From Larix sibirica (lineage: Eukaryota; Streptophyta; Pinopsida; Pinales; Pinaceae): a stretch of 12,209 nucleotides of DNA. The first letter of the stretch is position 1. Every line of letters begins with the position of its first letter. The stretch covers positions 1 to 12,209 of the forward strand of contig NWUY0303914507.1 in the NCBI GenBank assembly GCA_004151065.3. The letters are read 5' to 3'. Made by a program: the position numbers and the translations under genes. The notes beneath the pieces were generated by a model. It ran no database searches and was not told the DNA's origin. It worked only from the letters and a program-made list of their open reading frames with translations. This document shows, in pieces, positions 9,191 through 12,209 of this stretch.

Positions 9191-9556
9191 TCAAAGAAAT
9201 TACAGAACCAATTTACCTTGGGTTTATGCTCACAACACCCATTTAAAAACAATAGGAGTTAGAAAAATGTTGTGTTTCTAGATGATAGAATATAATTGGG
9301 AAGGGGATAATGATTTGGAAGAGTTACAACAATTTTCTTTTCGAGGAATTGGAGGGTTGTCACAACCTCAAGGAAACTCAAGACGGCTTGAATTCCAAAG
9401 CATATCACACCCCCCTAAAGTTTCAAAAGAAAAATATTTGGATAGAGGAGAAACATGCTCACATCAATTAGGCATCATTGGAATGAACAAACTGTAATTG
9501 ATGTTGCAATGCCATTCACGACATATGAGGAACTATTCCCACAAAGCATCATATAG
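9191..9556 (+). pseudogene. Linker between Gag-like and RT segments, broken
   Basis: An open frame at 9282-9497 contains LEELQQFSFRG and a proline and serine-rich stretch (SHPPKVSKEKYL) similar to the acidic linker preceding RT in such elements. No zinc knuckle (CCHC) is visible. Confidence 0.4.
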
Positions 9557-10300
9557 ATGAAAGGGATCAAAGGGGGATTGGGAGAGATGAAAATTGAGTT
9601 GATTTCGGGTGCTAAATCTATCAAACAAATTCCTTATTATCTCAACCCAGCGTTGAAGAGAAAGTCAAAAGCAAAATTGACAAAATATTGGCAGTGTGAC
9701 TCACTTTATGGTGAGTCAAAATGGATTAGTCATATTGTGTTTTAGAATAAGGATATTGAATATATCAGAGTCTTTGTGGATTTTAGGGGGTTGAATGTTG
9801 CATGTGCCCATGACCATTTCCTTATGCCATTCAATGTTGAGTTATTGGATATTTTGCGGGTAAAGAAGCATAGACTTTTGTAGACGGTATTTTGGGGTAT
9901 AATGAGGTTCATATTAGTGAAGAAGACAAGAAGAATATCACCTTCACTATAGAATGGGATCCATTTTACTATCATGTGTTTCCTTTTGGTTTTAAGTATG
10001 CACATGGTGTATTCTCTCACAGAGTGATTACAACATTTTGAGATTACATCCATAAGTTCTTATAATTTTATCTAGATGACTTGATGATGTATGAGCTATT
10101 GAAAGATCTTGCAACTCATGTTTGAATGATGGTTGCACTTACAAATTGATTTGAAGTTGAAGAAGTGTGTATCTTTCACACCTTTTCGTACTATGTGAGG
10201 ACATATTGTTTGTAAAGATAGTGTATTAGTCAATCCTTCTAAGAATGGTGTAATTTTCAACTCACCTACCTCGACTAGCATACAAATTTTGTGATCCGTG
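9557..10300 (+). pseudogene. Reverse transcriptase (RVT_1), Ty3/gypsy type, broken
   Basis: Recognisable steps are GGLGEMKIEL with IPYYLNP (start of the fingers), GESKWISHIV, VFVDFRGLN with ACAHDHF (around the first catalytic Asp), YHVFPFGFKYAHGVFS, FYLDD at 10066-10080, LKKCVSFTPF and GHIVCKD. The YLDD pair of Asp codons (10075-10080) is still present. Stops occur at the end of 9557-9745, near 9874, within the 10040s and at 10062-10064, among others, and the frame changes near 9855. The enzyme would have copied element RNA to cDNA; this copy cannot. Confidence 0.85.
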
Positions 10301-10360
10301 TTGGGTCATACATGGTAGTATATGAGATTCATATGAAACTAAACAACTGTAACATAACCC

Positions 10361-10822
10361 ATGGAGAAATTTTTGGAAAATTTAGAACCATATCAATGGA
10401 ATGTAGCGCACAATGCCTTGTTTACCATAAATAAGGCAATTTTGTTTGGTTATCAAATATTGGTGTTTCATAATTGGAATATGGAATTCCACATGCATGT
10501 TGATGATAGAAGGTATAATTTTCCTTGGTATTGTTCTGGCATAACCAATTGATAGATATTTTAAAAACCCCTATGTATTTTTCTGGCTGCAATTTGTCCC
10601 AATCAGAACACAACGATGTAACACCAATAGAACATGAAGGGTTTGTGATGGTGTATGCATTACAAAAGTTACACTACTTCTCGGGAGGTCATGTCAAGTT
10701 TTTCATAGACCATTTAGCATTGATACTTGATCAATATACTTGTTTTAGAGGGAGCAATATATTGGTGGTTGTTACAATTCCAAGTATTCAACTTTGAAGC
10801 CACATTAAGACCCATGAAATCT
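10361..10822 (+). pseudogene. Ty3-type RNase H, broken and truncated
   Basis: The sequence FHMHVDD (Asp at 10502-10504), IEHEGFVMVYALQKL (Glu at 10636-10638) and FFIDHLAL (Asp at 10708-10710) corresponds in order to the HVDAS, EREGLAMVYAL and FTDH motifs of Ty3/gypsy RNase H. Three acidic catalytic positions are therefore visible. Frames change between about 10515 and 10555 and again near 10750, after which WWLLQFQVFNFEATLRP continues the connection region. Homology then stops at about 10,822, before integrase. Confidence 0.8.
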
Positions 10823-11347
10823 TATATCAAATGCATAACAAATAAAATCATTTTAGTGGAAGCATAAAATGTTTCACAAGACGTAATTTCAAAAACACAT
10901 GTGCATAGTATGATTCATCAAAAATGAAATAAATGCAATTATAACGATATGCATAGCTATTCTTTGAGTTATATAATTCCCATAATTTTCATTTTATCAA
11001 TAACTCAAAATATTCATTAAAACTTACTGCGCACTGTGGTTCTCGTAAATTATTTATGATAATAAGTACTAATCTTTTTAGTGAATGGAATGCAATGTCC
11101 AATTCCTTGGTAACTCAACCCATGGTATTTTGCTTAATTCAACATGTGGTTTTCAAAAACCACCATACCGTTTATGCAAGGAATAATAAAGAAAGTTAAT
11201 TCTTAAGCTTTGACATAAATATTATTTCTACTTTGAATAAACCAATTCAACATGTGGTTTTTGAAATACAAATTCCATCCATTGCAAATTCCGCATGAGG
11301 TTTTCATAAACAATAATACCATTCAATGCTAAGCTTAAATAACAAGT
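10823..11347. other. Unidentified AT-rich stretch after the retroelement
   Basis: No coding feature. The phrase AATTCAACATGTGGTTTT occurs at 11136 and 11244, with a weaker relative at 11287 (AATTCCGCATGAGGTTTT) at spacings of 108 and 43 bp. The stretch may belong to a different repeat that joins the retroelement remnant. Confidence 0.4.
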
Positions 11348-11666
11348 CTTAGCAATTGGTAATTATTTTCTTATGTTTCTATTACACAACAATAATTCAA
11401 AAATGGTTCAAACACTGCCCAATAAATAATTACATTATAATAATTCATTTTTCTTAATGAATTGAGCTATGTGCAGTAAACCATTCCATGGATAAGTCAA
11501 TTACCAAACCTTAGCAATTGGTAATTATTTTCTTATGTTTCTATTAAACAACAATAGTTCAAACATGGTTCAAACACTCTGCAATAAATAATTACTTTAT
11601 AATAATTCATTTTTCTTAATGAATTGAGCTATGGGCGGTAAACCATTGCATGGATAAGTCAATTAC
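11348..11666. repeat. Direct duplication, two units of 157 bp
   Basis: Unit one is 11348-11504 and unit two 11510-11666, a spacing of 162 bp. Both start CTTAGCAATTGGTAATTATT and end GGATAAGTCAATTAC, with only scattered substitutions between. Landmarks shared include ATGGTTCAAACACT, AATAAATAATTAC and TTAATGAATTGAGCTATG. No reading frame is conserved; likely a local duplication. Confidence 0.93.
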
Positions 11667-12209
11667 TCATTAAGCAAGGTCTAATTTCTTCTTCTTTCAA
11701 ATTAAATAAACATTCTCCCACTGGGTATAAATTTTCCAGTCTTTACTTGCATTAAAGAATCGGTATTCATAAAATTTAGCTTTAGCCCTCCAAATTAGGG
11801 ATTATTTACAAGCATAAGGCGGAATTAAAATTCACACCATTTCCATGCATAGGAAATTTAATTAATCTTCACATGAATTTAATTTATAATCCATATTCGG
11901 TAATTTTCAACACTTAAAGTGAAACAATCAATTTGTGTGCACAACAATAATTGAATCTCAGGATAAGATAGCCACTTCTTGGTTGAATTTCCATCAACCA
12001 TCATATTAAAGGTAAACGGAATAGATTTATAACATATGGGTGAAGAAATAACAAGTCCAAGGCAATATTATGGCCATTGGGCACTCTAACAATAACCTAT
12101 GGGAGAATTTTACAGGTGCTGATAAATAAATTCATTCTAGGGGAAAATATACCGTAGCTAAACATACCAAAATGTCCTTCCCTTAAATTAATAATTTATC
12201 ACAGAAACT
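11667..12209. other. AT-rich tail of window, no gene seen
   Basis: I see no coding frame, RNA gene or clear repeat. The sequence style is like 10823-11347, so both may be parts of the same unidentified element flanking the duplication. Confidence 0.4.

Larger units (their letters stand above)
8050..10822 (+). mobile_element. Decayed Ty3/gypsy-like retroelement, internal part only
   Basis: The translated + strand follows one ancestral polyprotein for ~2.7 kb. In order it shows a retropepsin-like segment (8055-8412), a Gag-like segment (8509-9190), a linker (9191-9556), reverse transcriptase (9557-10300) and RNase H (10361-10822). Similarity is to plant Ty3/gypsy pol as I know it. In-frame stops and at least five frameshifts make it non-functional. 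Integrase, LTRs, a primer-binding site and a polypurine tract were not found. The 3' limit is where homology stops; the 5' limit is uncertain. Confidence 0.85.

Noticed and set aside
8050-10822. A complete, active retrotransposon
   Set aside because: Many stops and frameshifts, no LTRs and no integrase; it is a remnant.

Overview
The window looks like plant nuclear DNA. It is AT-rich and gene-poor, has one intron-containing gene end at the left edge, a decayed Ty3/gypsy-type retroelement on the right, and many short tandem or local duplications between them. The pattern suits a seed plant with a large, repeat-filled genome, and a gymnosperm is possible. The sequence alone does not fix the lineage. 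No bacterial-style operons, rRNA, tRNA or CRISPR array were seen.

Left part (1-2109). Six spliced exons on the + strand encode the last ~279 residues of a protein that I identify, from its C-terminal motif and basic tail, as condensin I subunit CAP-D2 (condensin complex subunit 1). Five introns keep frame. Four have GT-AG ends, and the fourth (1081-1257) appears to use a GC donor. Just after the stop codon the locus is rearranged. A ~325-bp block with the last two coding exons, their intron and the start of the 3' flank occurs twice as direct copies (about 1278-1601 and 1690-2020). The spacer between the copies is an inverted copy of the sequence that follows the second one (1606-1689 against 2026-2109). 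The order is D, inverted U, D', U. Both exon copies stay open, so the second could act as an alternative 3' end or sit in the 3' UTR.

Middle part (2110-8050). I see no convincing gene. It holds a 35-36 bp minisatellite (3346-3458), a ~40-bp repeat pair (3692-3764), a ~100-bp repeat pair (3837-4044), a four-unit array of 67-86 bp (4432-4740), a ~215-bp direct duplication (6479-6923) and a 51-bp repeat pair (7147-7233). The open frames here are short and show no protein family I recognise.

Right part (8050-10822). A + strand Ty3/gypsy-like polyprotein remnant can be followed through a retropepsin-like segment, a Gag-like segment with a WW motif, reverse transcriptase with a YLDD motif, and RNase H. 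Stops and frameshifts break it throughout. No LTRs, primer-binding site or integrase were found. Homology stops in the tether after RNase H at about 10,822. The rest (to 12,209) is unidentified AT-rich DNA with a 162-bp direct duplication.
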